Origin: Granulosicoccus sp045106855
Lineage (GTDB): Bacteria; Pseudomonadota; Gammaproteobacteria; Granulosicoccales; Granulosicoccaceae
Assembly: GCA_045106855.1 (NCBI GenBank)
Contig: JBGCFI010000004.1
Location: 124,001-188,000, forward strand
Reading direction: 5' to 3'
DNA: 64,000 bases
Position numbers and translations under genes: made by a program. How positions within the stretch are numbered: position 1 is the first letter of the stretch; every line of letters begins with the position of its first letter. Below are positions 1 through 9,166 of the stretch, in pieces. The notes beneath the pieces are model-generated. The model made no database searches and was not told where the DNA came from. It worked only from the letters and a program-made list of their open reading frames with translations.

Positions 1-422
1 ATTAGGTTTTCAGCGCCTGCAAACGTCGCACAAAATGTTGCTTCGTAGCAGTGACTTAGGGCTTGCGCCATGTTTCCTATGGCAGCTTTTTTCCGATCTT
101 GCCAAAATCTGAGGCCAACGGAACTTCCACTAATTCAAAATCCTAGCGGAATGAATTCAACATAGAGTGAATGTTATGCTGGACACCCAGATGATCATAA
201 TTCGGTGGTTCCAATTTGTTGATGTCGATACGCTAATTACTTAACCGGTCGTCTGATGGTCTCATTGTTTTCATCTCAGGTCCAAATCGGACTTAAGATG
301 GTCCCGGACGTATTAACTCATGCTGACTTACCATGTTGCCAGGGGCCAAATTATACAAACTCATCAAAACATGCAGAACGGATGCAACCAAACCTGTATT
401 GGCATCGGAACCTCACTGCGTT
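1..422. other. Non-coding or unassigned left edge
   Basis: No open reading frame with protein-like composition and no RNA gene or clear hairpin was found in this stretch. It lies downstream of the minus-strand oxidoreductase gene, so it may hold that gene's 3' region and a control region of a gene outside the window. Confidence 0.5.
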
Positions 423-1736
423 TTACCGGTAGCGATCCAGGTGATCCTGTAGCGCATACCACTTAACTGCCATGTTTACACCAGCACGATGAAAACGGTG
501 CATGGCAAACGTTTTTGGTCTGGAGAGCGGGAAACCAGTAGCATTGGGATTTGCGTTAAGCACGTACCTGGCTAGCTCACGACCCATCATGGTACCCATA
601 CCGACACCACGACCGTTGAACCCCATCCCGGCAATAAGCCCTGGCGCAACCTCATGCATAAAAGGTAAACCGGACTTCGTCACCGCTAACCGACCACCCC
701 AGTGATAATCCCATCCAACGCCCTCAAGCTGGGGAAATACGTTTAGAGCACGTCGTTTTACCGCGTCGAAATCACTCGCTCGAAAATTATCTCGCGTTGG
801 CCCGTGGTCACCGACACATAAGCGGCCGTCACGGTCATAACGCATATAGAGAATCAATCGTCGTTTATCTACAAACGTGATTTCACCCGGCAATATCGAT
901 TTGCGTAGGTTGTCGGACAAGGGCGCTGTGGCCGCAATGACACTTCTTACGGGTACAACCTTAGATGACAAACCTTTCAAAGGGCCGCTGGATTGTGGCT
1001 GCGTATAACCATTAGTACAGACAAGCACACGATCAGCCGTTAGCTCCCCATGTGCAGTTGATAGCTTCCACTTCTTGTCCCGGTAATCAATACCTGTTAC
1101 ACCACTGTGATCATGAATGTCCACTCCACGCTCTAGTGCCACTCGAGCCAGTTCCCGAGTATAGGCAAGTGGTTGCACAGAACCCGCTGATTCGCAGTAA
1201 AGCCCACCAGCATAACCGTTCGCCCCACTTCGCTCAGCAAGTTCTTCGGAGTCCAGCACACTAAACACATTGCGATGCGTGTTGTAATCATCGGCAACAG
1301 TCTGTTGAGTTTGCCAGATCGATTTATTAGCTGCAGCTTGCACCCAACCGTTTTGTACTGCATCACAACGCAAGCCATGCTCACGGATCAGATTGAAGAC
1401 CGTTTGTGGCGTGTCCAGTACAAGCTCGATCAACCGTTGCCCCTGATCCTTACCAAATTGTTTGAGCAATTCCGTCGGTCCGGCATTGAGCCCAAGATTT
1501 ACTTGACCTCCGGCCCTGCCCGAAGCACCAAACCCTATCGACGCAGCTTCGAGAACGGTGACTGACACTCCGTTTAGAGACAGTTCCAGCGCAGCATTTA
1601 ACCCTGTCAAGCCAGCACCTATGATAGCTACATCGGTCTGCGATGATGTGGTTAGAGGCTCTACCTGAGGTGGTGGAGGTGCAGTCGCCATCCACAACGC
1701 ATCGTTAGAGCCATCAATCGGAAATTTTTCGCTCAT
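423..1736 (-). CDS. FAD-dependent amine/amino-acid oxidoreductase (DAO family, PuuB/OrdL-like)
   Basis: The protein of 437 residues is predicted to oxidise the C-N bond of an amine or amino acid with FAD. A Rossmann dinucleotide motif (VAIIGAGLTGLNAALEL) sits near residues 37-53, followed by a GFGASGRAGGQ segment typical of the gamma-glutamylputrescine oxidase / OrdL branch. The C-terminal part carries HWGGRLAVTKSGLPF and GFNGRGVGMG, which in this family complete the FAD site. The length is normal for the family. No polyamine-pathway genes are adjacent, so the substrate is open: gamma-glutamylputrescine, sarcosine-like or other N-methyl amines are all possible. The ATG start has only a weak ribosome-binding site. 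It is probably a single-gene unit. Confidence 0.85.
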   Translation of the reverse strand: MSEKFPIDGSNDALWMATAPPPPQVEPLTTSSQTDVAIIGAGLTGLNAALELSLNGVSVTVLEAASIGFGASGRAGGQVNLGLNAGPTELLKQFGKDQGQRLIELVLDTPQTVFNLIREHGLRCDAVQNGWVQAAANKSIWQTQQTVADDYNTHRNVFSVLDSEELAERSGANGYAGGLYCESAGSVQPLAYTRELARVALERGVDIHDHSGVTGIDYRDKKWKLSTAHGELTADRVLVCTNGYTQPQSSGPLKGLSSKVVPVRSVIAATAPLSDNLRKSILPGEITFVDKRRLILYMRYDRDGRLCVGDHGPTRDNFRASDFDAVKRRALNVFPQLEGVGWDYHWGGRLAVTKSGLPFMHEVAPGLIAGMGFNGRGVGMGTMMGRELARYVLNANPNATGFPLSRPKTFAMHRFHRAGVNMAVKWYALQDHLDRYR

Positions 1737-1816
1737 AACGTTGGGGGTATCTCATAAAACAGTGTATATCGCCTTAAATTACCACATGATCAAAGGCAAG
1801 TAATGCAGCTCGGCCG

Positions 1817-2494
1817 TCACCAGGGAATCTCCACACCCTGGTAGTCGAGAAATCGACCTGTATCTTTCAACGTCAATTTATCGATGACTTGCAGTAGCCC
1901 GCACGCACTCTCGATACTACCAACAGCGGCGTCACTGCCACCCATATCAGTTCTTACCCATCCCGGATGTAGCACGCACACCGTTATTCCACGCTGCTGC
2001 CACTCCAGCGCAAGTGTTCTCATTGCCATATTGGCCGCAGCTTTGGAGCTACGATACGACACGCGATCACTGCCAGCACGTGCAAGCGATCCCATTTGAC
2101 TTGTCAAGGTGACCAGACGCGGTGACGACGAGGCATCCAGGTGCGACGCAAATGCTATAGCCATACGCCAGGGCGCTATCGCGTTGATCGAAAACGACGT
2201 CATCCACTCATGGTAATCCATATCTCCAATCGATTGATGGACTGCCATGACGCCGGCGTTGTTAACCAACACATCAAACGTTAGCGAAGCCAGTTTCTCA
2301 GCTAACGCTGTGGTTTGTGCCTCGTCGGTCACATCGAGCCTGTGCACATCAAGTGATCCGCCAAGTGCGCACAGCTCTTCAGCTGCGGTGGGATTGCGAC
2401 AAGTTGCTACCACTCGGTGCCCCGAGGCTAAAGCCTTTCGCGTCATTTCCAGGCCAATGCCGCGATTAGCACCCGTAATCAAATAAGTCGTCAT
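1817..2494 (-). CDS. Short-chain dehydrogenase/reductase
   Basis: A classical SDR of 225 residues. Visible motifs are the cofactor glycine motif TGANRGIG (residues 7-14), NNAG near residue 77, and the catalytic YRSSK segment near residue 147 with a preceding serine. TCRNP after the second strand lacks the acidic residue typical of NAD-specific enzymes, which suggests NADP(H). The sequence resembles the C-factor / YciK-type small SDRs of unknown substrate. It lies 80 bp upstream of the oxidoreductase gene on the same strand, so the two could be cotranscribed, but no functional link is visible. Confidence 0.88.
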   Translation of the reverse strand: MTTYLITGANRGIGLEMTRKALASGHRVVATCRNPTAAEELCALGGSLDVHRLDVTDEAQTTALAEKLASLTFDVLVNNAGVMAVHQSIGDMDYHEWMTSFSINAIAPWRMAIAFASHLDASSSPRLVTLTSQMGSLARAGSDRVSYRSSKAAANMAMRTLALEWQQRGITVCVLHPGWVRTDMGGSDAAVGSIESACGLLQVIDKLTLKDTGRFLDYQGVEIPW

Positions 2495-2553
2495 GCTCAG
2501 ATCCAGATTCCGATGCGTGCCTTGATTCTATTACTTATCAGCATACAGGCCAT

Positions 2554-3861
2554 TCAACCGCGATGCTTTTCTTCCATGGCCAATCGATAGGCAACCACAG
2601 AATTGCTACGATCAATATCAACATCTGTCCAGGCAATCGGATGATTCATGGCGATATCACGCTTAAGTACAACTCCATGAGCCAATCCAATAGGTAGTCC
2701 GTTAACCGACAGAGACCTGGAGGCCGGATACAACTTTCCCCACACGGTATAACCGCCTTCTCCATCCAATCGCTCACCCGCTTTCAGGTCACGCTTAGCT
2801 GTTGCGACAACATCAGCTTCGAAACCCTGTGTACTACCTGTTGGTTTATTGAATAATGCAGCCGACAAAATGGAAATATTCAGCTCCAGTCCAATCAAGT
2901 GAAATGGTTTGTACATGGCGGAATAGCGCCCACTGGCATCTGTGTTCATTCCATATTGCCGAAAGCAGGCAGCAGCATAATCGTTGGGTGCTTCAATAAC
3001 AACGTAGACACCCCAACGCAGGTCTTTAAATACTGGTCGTCCATCTCTCTCAAGAGACGAAACCACCTCCACTTGACCTTTCTTCTCCAATACGCCGCCG
3101 TCACTGACCGGGCGCAAAACGTGGGCAAGATCATCCATCCCGGCAACCGGGAAGCCCAGTCCTTCATCCGGTGCGGCCAGTCCGGTTGCGTTGGCTATTG
3201 CGGCCATCTCCAAAGCCGATTTGGTACCATCAAGAAAGCTGTTGAACATCTGGCTGTTCATGCCGGCGGCCGACGCCTGCTCTGCCGTTAAGCCATAGTG
3301 ATCCCACACAGTATCTGGTGTAGATGCATGGTATGACGGCAGGTATTTTGTTCCCTTACCTGCAGCGATAACATCAAAGCCACTGGCACGTGCCCATTCA
3401 ACAAGCTCACACGTCAACGCCGGCTGGTCACCGTAAGCCATGGAATACACGACACCCGCCTTGCGCGCCTCCTCTGCAAGGCCAACGCCTGCAAGGATGT
3501 CCGCTTCCACGTTAACCATGACAATGTGAATGCCCTGGGCAATAGATTCGCGGGCATGCCCGACACCGACGACAGGATTTCCGGTTGCCTCTACGATGAC
3601 ATCAATACCACCATTGCGCATCATCTGTACTGCATCATCCGTAAATGCTGTTTTATCAATCAGATCGGCAGGCCATCCAACGTCGCGACAGGTTTTGCGG
3701 GCACGATCCGGATCAAGGTCAGCGATACAAGCCACCGTCAGACCCGGCGTTGTTGGCACCTGAGATAAAAACATGCTACCGAACTTGCCAGCACCAATGA
3801 GACCGACTTTCACTGGTGTATCGTTTTTTGCACGCAATGCAAGTTCATTGTACAAATACAT
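2554..3861 (-). CDS. NAD(P)-dependent oxidoreductase with C-terminal SAF domain (homoserine-dehydrogenase-like)
   Basis: The 435-residue protein begins with a Rossmann fold (VGLIGAGKFGSMFL, residues 19-32) followed by a homoserine-dehydrogenase-like part (EATGNPVVGVGHA, VMVNVEAD). Its last 100 or so residues (VVATAKRDLKAGERLDGEGG and beyond) have the look of a SAF domain. Proteins of this build are widespread in proteobacteria, often beside sugar or amino-acid catabolic genes; the substrate is not established. A strong AAGGAG ribosome-binding site precedes the ATG at 3861. The next gene upstream, a PhyH dioxygenase, is on the same strand 243 bp away. The gap between them shows no convincing gene. 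Confidence 0.82.
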   Translation of the reverse strand: MYLYNELALRAKNDTPVKVGLIGAGKFGSMFLSQVPTTPGLTVACIADLDPDRARKTCRDVGWPADLIDKTAFTDDAVQMMRNGGIDVIVEATGNPVVGVGHARESIAQGIHIVMVNVEADILAGVGLAEEARKAGVVYSMAYGDQPALTCELVEWARASGFDVIAAGKGTKYLPSYHASTPDTVWDHYGLTAEQASAAGMNSQMFNSFLDGTKSALEMAAIANATGLAAPDEGLGFPVAGMDDLAHVLRPVSDGGVLEKKGQVEVVSSLERDGRPVFKDLRWGVYVVIEAPNDYAAACFRQYGMNTDASGRYSAMYKPFHLIGLELNISILSAALFNKPTGSTQGFEADVVATAKRDLKAGERLDGEGGYTVWGKLYPASRSLSVNGLPIGLAHGVVLKRDIAMNHPIAWTDVDIDRSNSVVAYRLAMEEKHRG

Positions 3862-4104
3862 GTTCAGATCTCCTTCGCGTTAAATGACAATGATCTTTTT
3901 GAGTTAGACAGTGACAGCGTTACACGCGACTGCCACTCGGCCTGATCGGCAGCCAACCAGATGCTGAAAAAACGGTACTCTTGCAGTCGTTTCATTCGAG
4001 TCAGAACATCGCGCAATTGTTTTGCAACTGAACTCAACATGCAGGAACTAGCGAAACTGGTTGGTAAAAGCTACGACCCCTGGCGGACGAAAGTATCTTC
4101 AAAG

Positions 4105-4884
4105 TTATTGAATCAGATTAGACAAACAACTGTCATCAAGCGACTTTATCGGAGTGAAGTCACGATGGGCTATCCATTCTTCGCGATTGAACGCTCTTAT
4201 GTGATTGTCTACATGACACAAAGATAAATAGGCAATAGTCCGATCATAAGGCGATATATTTGCAGGGCTGGCGTGAACCAATAGCGAGGAAAACAGCAAT
4301 ACACTGCCGCGGGGGCCAGTTGGCGCAACACAACCACCTTCATCAGCCAGTTCTCTGACTTTGGCATTGTCCAGCGTCCATAACGGATAAGACGTGGTTG
4401 CCTGGTCATGACCTGCATCCACTACGCCTTTTTTATGACTACCCGGAATAAACAATAAGGGGCCATTTGCAGCCGTCACTTCATCAATGAATATGGCAAT
4501 ATTCATTGCTCTGGGCTCAGGCATTTCGTCGTCACGCTTCCAGGTACCGTAGTCCTGATGCCATTGCCAGACATCGCCATCGAATGCCGCCTTAGCATTA
4601 ACCTTGAACTGATGCATATAAACAGGGCCATTCAAGAGCTGCTCAACCGGTTTTACCAATCGGGGATGTGCACCTAGAACACGAAACGCCTCGTTATAGG
4701 TATGGGCGGCGAATGCGGTTCTGGCAACGCCCGAAGCCTCTCGCCACACTTCCTTTCGATCAGACGCATACACCGCCAGGGACTCACGTTTTAAGACGTC
4801 TGCTTCGTCTTCAGTAAACAGGCCCGGAAGAAACAGGTAGCCTTCTTTATCGAACGTTGAAAGTTGCTCGTCAGTTAGGTCCAT
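4105..4884 (-). CDS. Phytanoyl-CoA dioxygenase family protein (ectoine-hydroxylase-like)
   Basis: A 259-residue Fe(II)/2-oxoglutarate dioxygenase. The iron ligands are visible as the HQD of WQWHQDYGTW and the later histidine in LLVHASPAN, with an arginine shortly after (SPYDRT) that would bind 2-oxoglutarate. The GPLLFIPGSHK segment is characteristic of the PhyH family, and the arrangement around the first ligands recalls EctD. No ectABC genes are nearby, so hydroxyectoine synthesis is not supported. Hydroxylation of a small polar metabolite is the safer reading. Neighbouring oxidoreductases could act on its product. Confidence 0.85.
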   Translation of the reverse strand: MDLTDEQLSTFDKEGYLFLPGLFTEDEADVLKRESLAVYASDRKEVWREASGVARTAFAAHTYNEAFRVLGAHPRLVKPVEQLLNGPVYMHQFKVNAKAAFDGDVWQWHQDYGTWKRDDEMPEPRAMNIAIFIDEVTAANGPLLFIPGSHKKGVVDAGHDQATTSYPLWTLDNAKVRELADEGGCVAPTGPRGSVLLFSSLLVHASPANISPYDRTIAYLSLCHVDNHIRAFNREEWIAHRDFTPIKSLDDSCLSNLIQ

Positions 4885-5154
4885 GTAATTGTCGCTTATG
4901 GTGAACGTGAGTGGCGCTTACGGCCGCATGAGGCGGTTAGTAACTGAATGTTGAATCAGTCGGGAAACTATACGACTACAACTTGGCTACTGTCAATTAC
5001 ATGAACTCATGACACCGACCATTCAACGGCCAACTCGCAAGCAAGGAACTCTAACATTCTGCACAAACGCGATTATATGAACGTCGCAAGACCGGTTATC
5101 ACCGCAATTGCCAGCAATGAATATTGAATTCTACTTGCCGACCCATGAATAGGC
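4885..5154. other. Intergenic region, no gene seen
   Basis: About 270 bp between the terminator of the GFA gene and the start of the PhyH gene. It must hold the promoter of the minus-strand PhyH gene; no operator-like repeat stands out. Confidence 0.5.
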
Positions 5155-5193
5155 AAAAAAAGGCCCACTTCGAGAAACCGAAGTGGGCCTTTT
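5155..5193 (-). terminator. Rho-independent terminator behind the GFA gene
   Basis: Perfect 11-bp stem (GGCCCACTTCG at 5162-5172 and CGAAGTGGGCC at 5179-5189) with a 6-base loop. On the minus strand the stem is followed by seven T residues, on the plus strand by four. It lies about 30 bp downstream of the stop codon at 5225, so it terminates the GFA gene. It may also work from the other side. Confidence 0.92.
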
Positions 5194-5224
5194 CAATCAC
5201 GGCAAATACATCACCTGACAGGTA

Positions 5225-5662
5225 TTAAGCAGGCGACGGCCACACAAAATCGGGATGTAGCCCTGCATGCACTGGACGACCATCATCAGGACGAGGCACA
5301 CCGCTGGCTGGATCATAGAATGCATGGTAGGTCGCAGCCAGATTATCCGATGTGTACCCCATGAGATTGGGCACGATAGCCCGAACACGGCTTTCCTTGT
5401 CATCCAGCATTATCGGTGCGCCGCAGGTTCCACAGGTGCATAACTCCAATGGACCATCCGGATTACCAGCATTGAACGGTTGGCGTTTAAGATTTTCAGG
5501 ATGATCAACAACCACATCGCCATGATTGAAAAATACAACGTGGGTTGTGTCTTGCCCAGTCACACTCTTGCAGACAGAACAATGGCAAGTATGCTTGTCT
5601 ATGGGGTCGTTATCTGAATGTGTTCGGATGTGATCACATCCACCACTGTATTTGTGGGACAT
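5225..5662 (-). CDS. GFA family protein (glutathione-dependent formaldehyde-activating enzyme-like, zinc-binding)
   Basis: A protein of about 145 residues with the cysteine pattern of the GFA/CENP-V fold: GGCDHIRTHS near the N-terminus, then CHCSVCKSVTGQ, and later CTCGTCGAP. In family members these cysteines bind structural and catalytic zinc. Despite the family name most members have unproven activity. I chose the ATG at 5662 because it is preceded by AGAGAAGA at a suitable distance; a TTG six codons upstream (5680) is also open. The gene stands alone and ends in a strong terminator. Confidence 0.88.
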   Translation of the reverse strand: MSHKYSGGCDHIRTHSDNDPIDKHTCHCSVCKSVTGQDTTHVVFFNHGDVVVDHPENLKRQPFNAGNPDGPLELCTCGTCGAPIMLDDKESRVRAIVPNLMGYTSDNLAATYHAFYDPASGVPRPDDGRPVHAGLHPDFVWPSPA

Positions 5663-6106
5663 CGGTATTCTTCTCTTCAACGGTGTATTAGACTGGAATA
5701 ATCATAAAACTGACAACTATTTCAACCCGAATCCGATGCCAATCCGCTTTTTTCAGCAACACTGGCTTTAGCAGGTTTTATATAACATCAGAGTGCGGAA
5801 TATGGAACTGAACAAGTAACTATCGATGCAGAACCGGGTAAACACAGTTTGAAAGCTCGAATTCATGAGTTTTCCAGCCCAGGATTGAACAGTGTAAACC
5901 AATGGTGCCAGTAATTACAAAGGGGTGGCGGGCACTGCTCATCCACACCATTCAATATTGTGCATGTGCGGTTCAGAAAACTCTGGCGACCCTTGACAAC
6001 CCATGACTTCCCGCACTATCCGAAAAAACGGGAAACACCAAAGCGAGTTGTCAGAAATGCCCGGTAAGCTGACGCTTTAACGGTTGCCGCGCACTGTCGA
6101 AAACGC
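5663..6106. other. Intergenic region with a short protein-like fragment
   Basis: No complete gene was found. On the plus strand 5786-5914 gives 42 codons ending in TAA (beginning HQSAEYGTEQVTIDAEPGKH) that look like a protein C-terminus but have no start codon and are preceded by a stop. This may be a gene remnant or chance. Confidence 0.3.
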
Positions 6107-6976
6107 CTAGTTCAGGATATCGCTGACAAACCTACAACACAAACCAGCTTCATAGATAGTCGCAGCATTTTGATTATTTGTTAACAAAGCATCTACCGGG
6201 TTCGCAAACACCTGCTCGACGCAGGCCTGCGGCTCGTAGTCAAAAGCACGTGAAGTGGAAAGCGCTGTGCCACCCGGAGTATCGCTTACGGCAGCCTTTG
6301 TGGATGCCGCCCTCGCAAGCAAACCCTCCTCGTTGTAAGTCAGAACTTCTTGCGATACACGCTGAATATCATCAGGCTCAAATACCGTTGTCGTCAGTGT
6401 TACCAATCGATCAAACTGGTCGTATTCCAACTCGATATCGAAAGGATCACGCACAGGGTCGAATAGTTCTTCTCTTGGCGAAGTCACGCTGGTACTTGTC
6501 ATGACTGGCAGGTTGTTACTGTTATAGATGTACACGGTCGATGAATCTCCTGCTTTAGAGCATTCACCTTGTGTACTCAACGTCCCAATTTGCCCACTGG
6601 GTAGGTATGTGATTACAATTGTGTCGCCATCACTACCCATCGCATTGACGAAGCGGCCCGCAGAATCGTATTCGACACTATAGCGCGGAGTGATGTCCAG
6701 AGGATCGGCGCCAGGGGCTAAGGTTAGTCCCTGACAATCGTCATCATGCAAAAATGCCGAGCCAAACGCTTCAGATATGTTATCCGTATCATCGTAGACA
6801 ATTTTCTGATTGCGATAGCTGAAGTTCTGATCCACGACGCCTACCATTCGACCTGACTCCCACAGATACATCGTATTGTCGGATCCCGAACTCCGTTGTA
6901 CAAGCATGTCACCGTCATAGGTGTGAGATACCATTCGAGTAGCACGGGTGGAATTAAATGAGAGTATTGCGTCCAC
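6107..6976 (-). CDS. YD-repeat-like extracytoplasmic protein, probably 5'-truncated
   Basis: A reading frame of 289 residues with a repeating pattern of YD-type units: VSHTYDGDMLV, YSVEYDSAGRFVNA, IELEYDQFDRLVTL, EVLTYNEEGLLARA. This is the texture of RHS/YD-repeat or related beta-rich surface proteins. It has no signal peptide and starts 39 bp after the stop of the VOC gene, so an N-terminal export region appears to be missing. Either the gene is a remnant of a larger protein or the true start lies in a broken frame. A C-terminal CC pair is present. No toxin or immunity partner is adjacent. Function is unknown. Confidence 0.55.
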   Translation of the reverse strand: MDAILSFNSTRATRMVSHTYDGDMLVQRSSGSDNTMYLWESGRMVGVVDQNFSYRNQKIVYDDTDNISEAFGSAFLHDDDCQGLTLAPGADPLDITPRYSVEYDSAGRFVNAMGSDGDTIVITYLPSGQIGTLSTQGECSKAGDSSTVYIYNSNNLPVMTSTSVTSPREELFDPVRDPFDIELEYDQFDRLVTLTTTVFEPDDIQRVSQEVLTYNEEGLLARAASTKAAVSDTPGGTALSTSRAFDYEPQACVEQVFANPVDALLTNNQNAATIYEAGLCCRFVSDILN

Positions 6977-7015
6977 CCTCTTTCCGAGGCTAGCTGCAAA
7001 CCACGATGCAACTCC

Positions 7016-7411
7016 TTAGTCCTTTTGATCGTGGTGTTCCACAATATCTACAACGAAGCCAGCCGGATCTCTTACCATGAAATGGGTCAACCCGAACACC
7101 TCAACTTTGTAATCAAATACCACCTCTAATCCCATAACAAGAGCCTGATCGTACATCTGTCTGGCGTTTGTCACCTCAAAGGATATTACGAAGCCTTCGG
7201 TAGCTGCCCGTGTTTGTAAAAAATCAGGTTGTGACGCATGGCGCTCAACCATGAAACCAAGCTGTACGTTTGAGCCTGGGTGGCGAAGGTGCAGGTAGAA
7301 ATCAGCATCAAGAAATTCTGTCTGAAAACCAAAATGCTGTTGATAGAATGACTGTAGCGCTTCCAGTTCGTTTGACACCAGGACGGGGAACATTGCAGAT
7401 ATGTCGATCAT
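7016..7411 (-). CDS. VOC/glyoxalase superfamily protein
   Basis: About 131 residues with the paired beta-alpha-beta-beta-beta units of the vicinal-oxygen-chelate fold: MFPVLVSNELEALQSFYQQH at the start and FMVRDPAGFVVDIVEHH at the end. The final D-P-A-G-F-V-V-D-I-V-E segment is diagnostic for the family. I chose ATG 7411 because AAGGAG stands 7-8 bases upstream; a longer frame starts at 7447. The gene lies 51 bp downstream of the AraC-type regulator and is probably cotranscribed with it. Whether it acts as an enzyme, a bleomycin-type binding protein or a ligand sensor cannot be told. Confidence 0.85.
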   Translation of the reverse strand: MIDISAMFPVLVSNELEALQSFYQQHFGFQTEFLDADFYLHLRHPGSNVQLGFMVERHASQPDFLQTRAATEGFVISFEVTNARQMYDQALVMGLEVVFDYKVEVFGLTHFMVRDPAGFVVDIVEHHDQKD

Positions 7412-7462
7412 GGCCAACTCCTTAGTTCGTAAATGAGCTGACAGCATAAAATCAAGGTCTTT

Positions 7463-8278
7463 CTATGAATTGTATTTTTCGGCCATCTGGCGAATTTCTC
7501 GCGGTGTTAGTCCCGTAAGGCGTTTCAGCTCTCTTATTCGATGAGAATCATCGAAGAAAAGATCGTTGACTTGATGTGGTGCCCCAGCCAGAAGTTCAGT
7601 AAGAGTTGCCTGTAAACGTATAACGTTCTGCATTTTTTTCGGACTGAATCCGAATAGTTCGTTTGAACATCGCCGAAATTGCCTTTCACTGATCCCCATA
7701 GACTGACAGATATCCTGAATACAGGACTCCCCAACCGTCTCCTCCAGAGCAGAAAGCACTTTTCGATAATCGAACCTGGGGCCCACACCCCGTGCCGGTT
7801 GTGTTGATGATATAAAACTTAGCCAGAATTCATCAAAAATTCCGCGACACTCACACATGCTATCTATTGCTTGAATACGAGTGCTCAGTAATTGAATACC
7901 CAATGCATCTGCCGTTTCTTTGCCGTTTGACAGTTGACGAAGCTGTCGTAGTTCCAGACCGAATACGTCGGTAACTTCTGCTGATTTGAAGCAAACGCCA
8001 GCATATTGTATTGGCCCTTCCAACAAGATAGAGAATTTCTCCGTTACGGGAAAATACAAAGCGGCAAAATTATCCACTTCCGGACACAGAACCAAGTCCA
8101 TCGCAGTGTCCGGGATAACGTCGAGATTGAGTGAATTTGCCGAAACGGTCAAAAACCAATAGTAGTCAATATATTTTGCAAGACGTGAATCGGGAGGTGC
8201 AATGTCACAACGACCTCCTTCGAGTTGCATGTGGTAAAGCTGCTTCGCTGCTGTCGGGAAGTCTTGTGAATTGAGCAT
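7463..8278 (-). CDS. AraC-family transcriptional regulator
   Basis: A protein of 271 residues. The C-terminal third contains two helix-turn-helix units: CIQDICQSMGISERQFRRC (about residues 189-207) and a second one around HQVNDLFFDDSHRIRELKRL. The order and the KRLTGLTPREIRQM end are those of AraC/XylS regulators, and the N-terminal part resembles the DUF6597 sensor domain. The adjacent VOC gene is a likely target. The second helix-turn-helix is less typical (DDSHRIREL rather than SYFSREF), as in many members of this subgroup. Confidence 0.85.
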   Translation of the reverse strand: MLNSQDFPTAAKQLYHMQLEGGRCDIAPPDSRLAKYIDYYWFLTVSANSLNLDVIPDTAMDLVLCPEVDNFAALYFPVTEKFSILLEGPIQYAGVCFKSAEVTDVFGLELRQLRQLSNGKETADALGIQLLSTRIQAIDSMCECRGIFDEFWLSFISSTQPARGVGPRFDYRKVLSALEETVGESCIQDICQSMGISERQFRRCSNELFGFSPKKMQNVIRLQATLTELLAGAPHQVNDLFFDDSHRIRELKRLTGLTPREIRQMAEKYNS

Positions 8279-8458
8279 TCGCGTTTATAAGTATTTCTTA
8301 CTGAATCCTTAGTACTCCGGTGATAAGCGTTATATCTGAAAGACATGATAAGCCTTCAGTCTGCGTCTCACCAGCACCCCCCAATTCTTGCACCAAGGCT
8401 ATCAGTTGTGCAACTGTCAGTGTTCAGCCAGCTCCGGATATCCACGGATACGCGGCTC

Positions 8459-9157
8459 TTATTCAGAGGAGGAAAATGCGACGATCTCCCTCACCAGCAC
8501 ATCCATCGAATCAATCATCGGCAAAGTTCCATCCACAGCATCAGCAATCAAAGAGAATTCCGAGCAACCCACCAACAAACAGTTCGCACCCTGTTGCTGA
8601 CAATCCTGTCCTGCATTTTGAAGTGCTTCGTAATCCTTATCGGTTGCACCTTGCGATTTTATTCGCCGTATAGCTGCCAATAAGGGCTCGGACAGATCTG
8701 GATAAATTACCTCCAGGCCGTGATTGACAAACGCATCTTTGAACAAATTGATTCCCTGAGTGGCAGGAGATGCCAATATGCCTACTCTGGCACCCTCACC
8801 CGCTGATTGCACGATGGCCTGAGCTGCCAGTGTAATCATGTTCAACAAAGGGATGCTCACCGCTGCTGTGATCTGCGGTGCGTAGTAATGTGCCGTGTTG
8901 CATGGCATAGCAAGTGCACACGCACCGGCACTCTCAAGAGTTTTGGCCATATCAACCAGAACCGGGCCCGGATCACGACCTTCCTGTTTCAGAATCCAAT
9001 CGAGTCGCGATGGTATCTGGGGGTTCATGTCAATCAACAAGGGTATATGTGACGCATCATCTTCTGCGCGTATACTCGTTACTAACCGTTGTTGCAATAA
9101 TATAGTGGCCTGCGGCCCCATGCCACCCAGCACACCTATACGCTTGAACCCCACCAT
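8459..9157 (-). CDS. Aspartate/glutamate racemase family protein (possible cysteate racemase)
   Basis: A protein of about 232 residues with the two-cysteine active site of cofactor-independent Asp/Glu racemases: MPCNTAHYYAP near residue 85 and LLVGCSEFSLI near residue 197, plus the N-terminal GVLGGMGPQAT. It directly follows the cuyA-like gene: that gene's stop ends at 9167, and a TTG (9166) and an ATG (9157) follow, so translation is likely coupled. Cysteate is the sulfonate analogue of aspartate, which makes racemisation of cysteate a reasonable inference. Family knowledge supports only an acidic amino acid or related substrate. The ATG at 9157 is preferred over the TTG. Confidence 0.85.
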   Translation of the reverse strand: MVGFKRIGVLGGMGPQATILLQQRLVTSIRAEDDASHIPLLIDMNPQIPSRLDWILKQEGRDPGPVLVDMAKTLESAGACALAMPCNTAHYYAPQITAAVSIPLLNMITLAAQAIVQSAGEGARVGILASPATQGINLFKDAFVNHGLEVIYPDLSEPLLAAIRRIKSQGATDKDYEALQNAGQDCQQQGANCLLVGCSEFSLIADAVDGTLPMIDSMDVLVREIVAFSSSE

Positions 9158-9166
9158 TTTTGTCAA

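Noticed and set aside
3961..4227. 88-codon plus-strand frame
   Set aside because: It overlaps the C-terminal end of the PhyH gene and its sequence has no protein-like pattern; no ribosome-binding site was seen.
8320..8683. Three overlapping plus-strand frames
   Set aside because: They overlap each other and the end of the racemase gene; composition is low-complexity (Ser, His, Gln) as expected of antisense reading.
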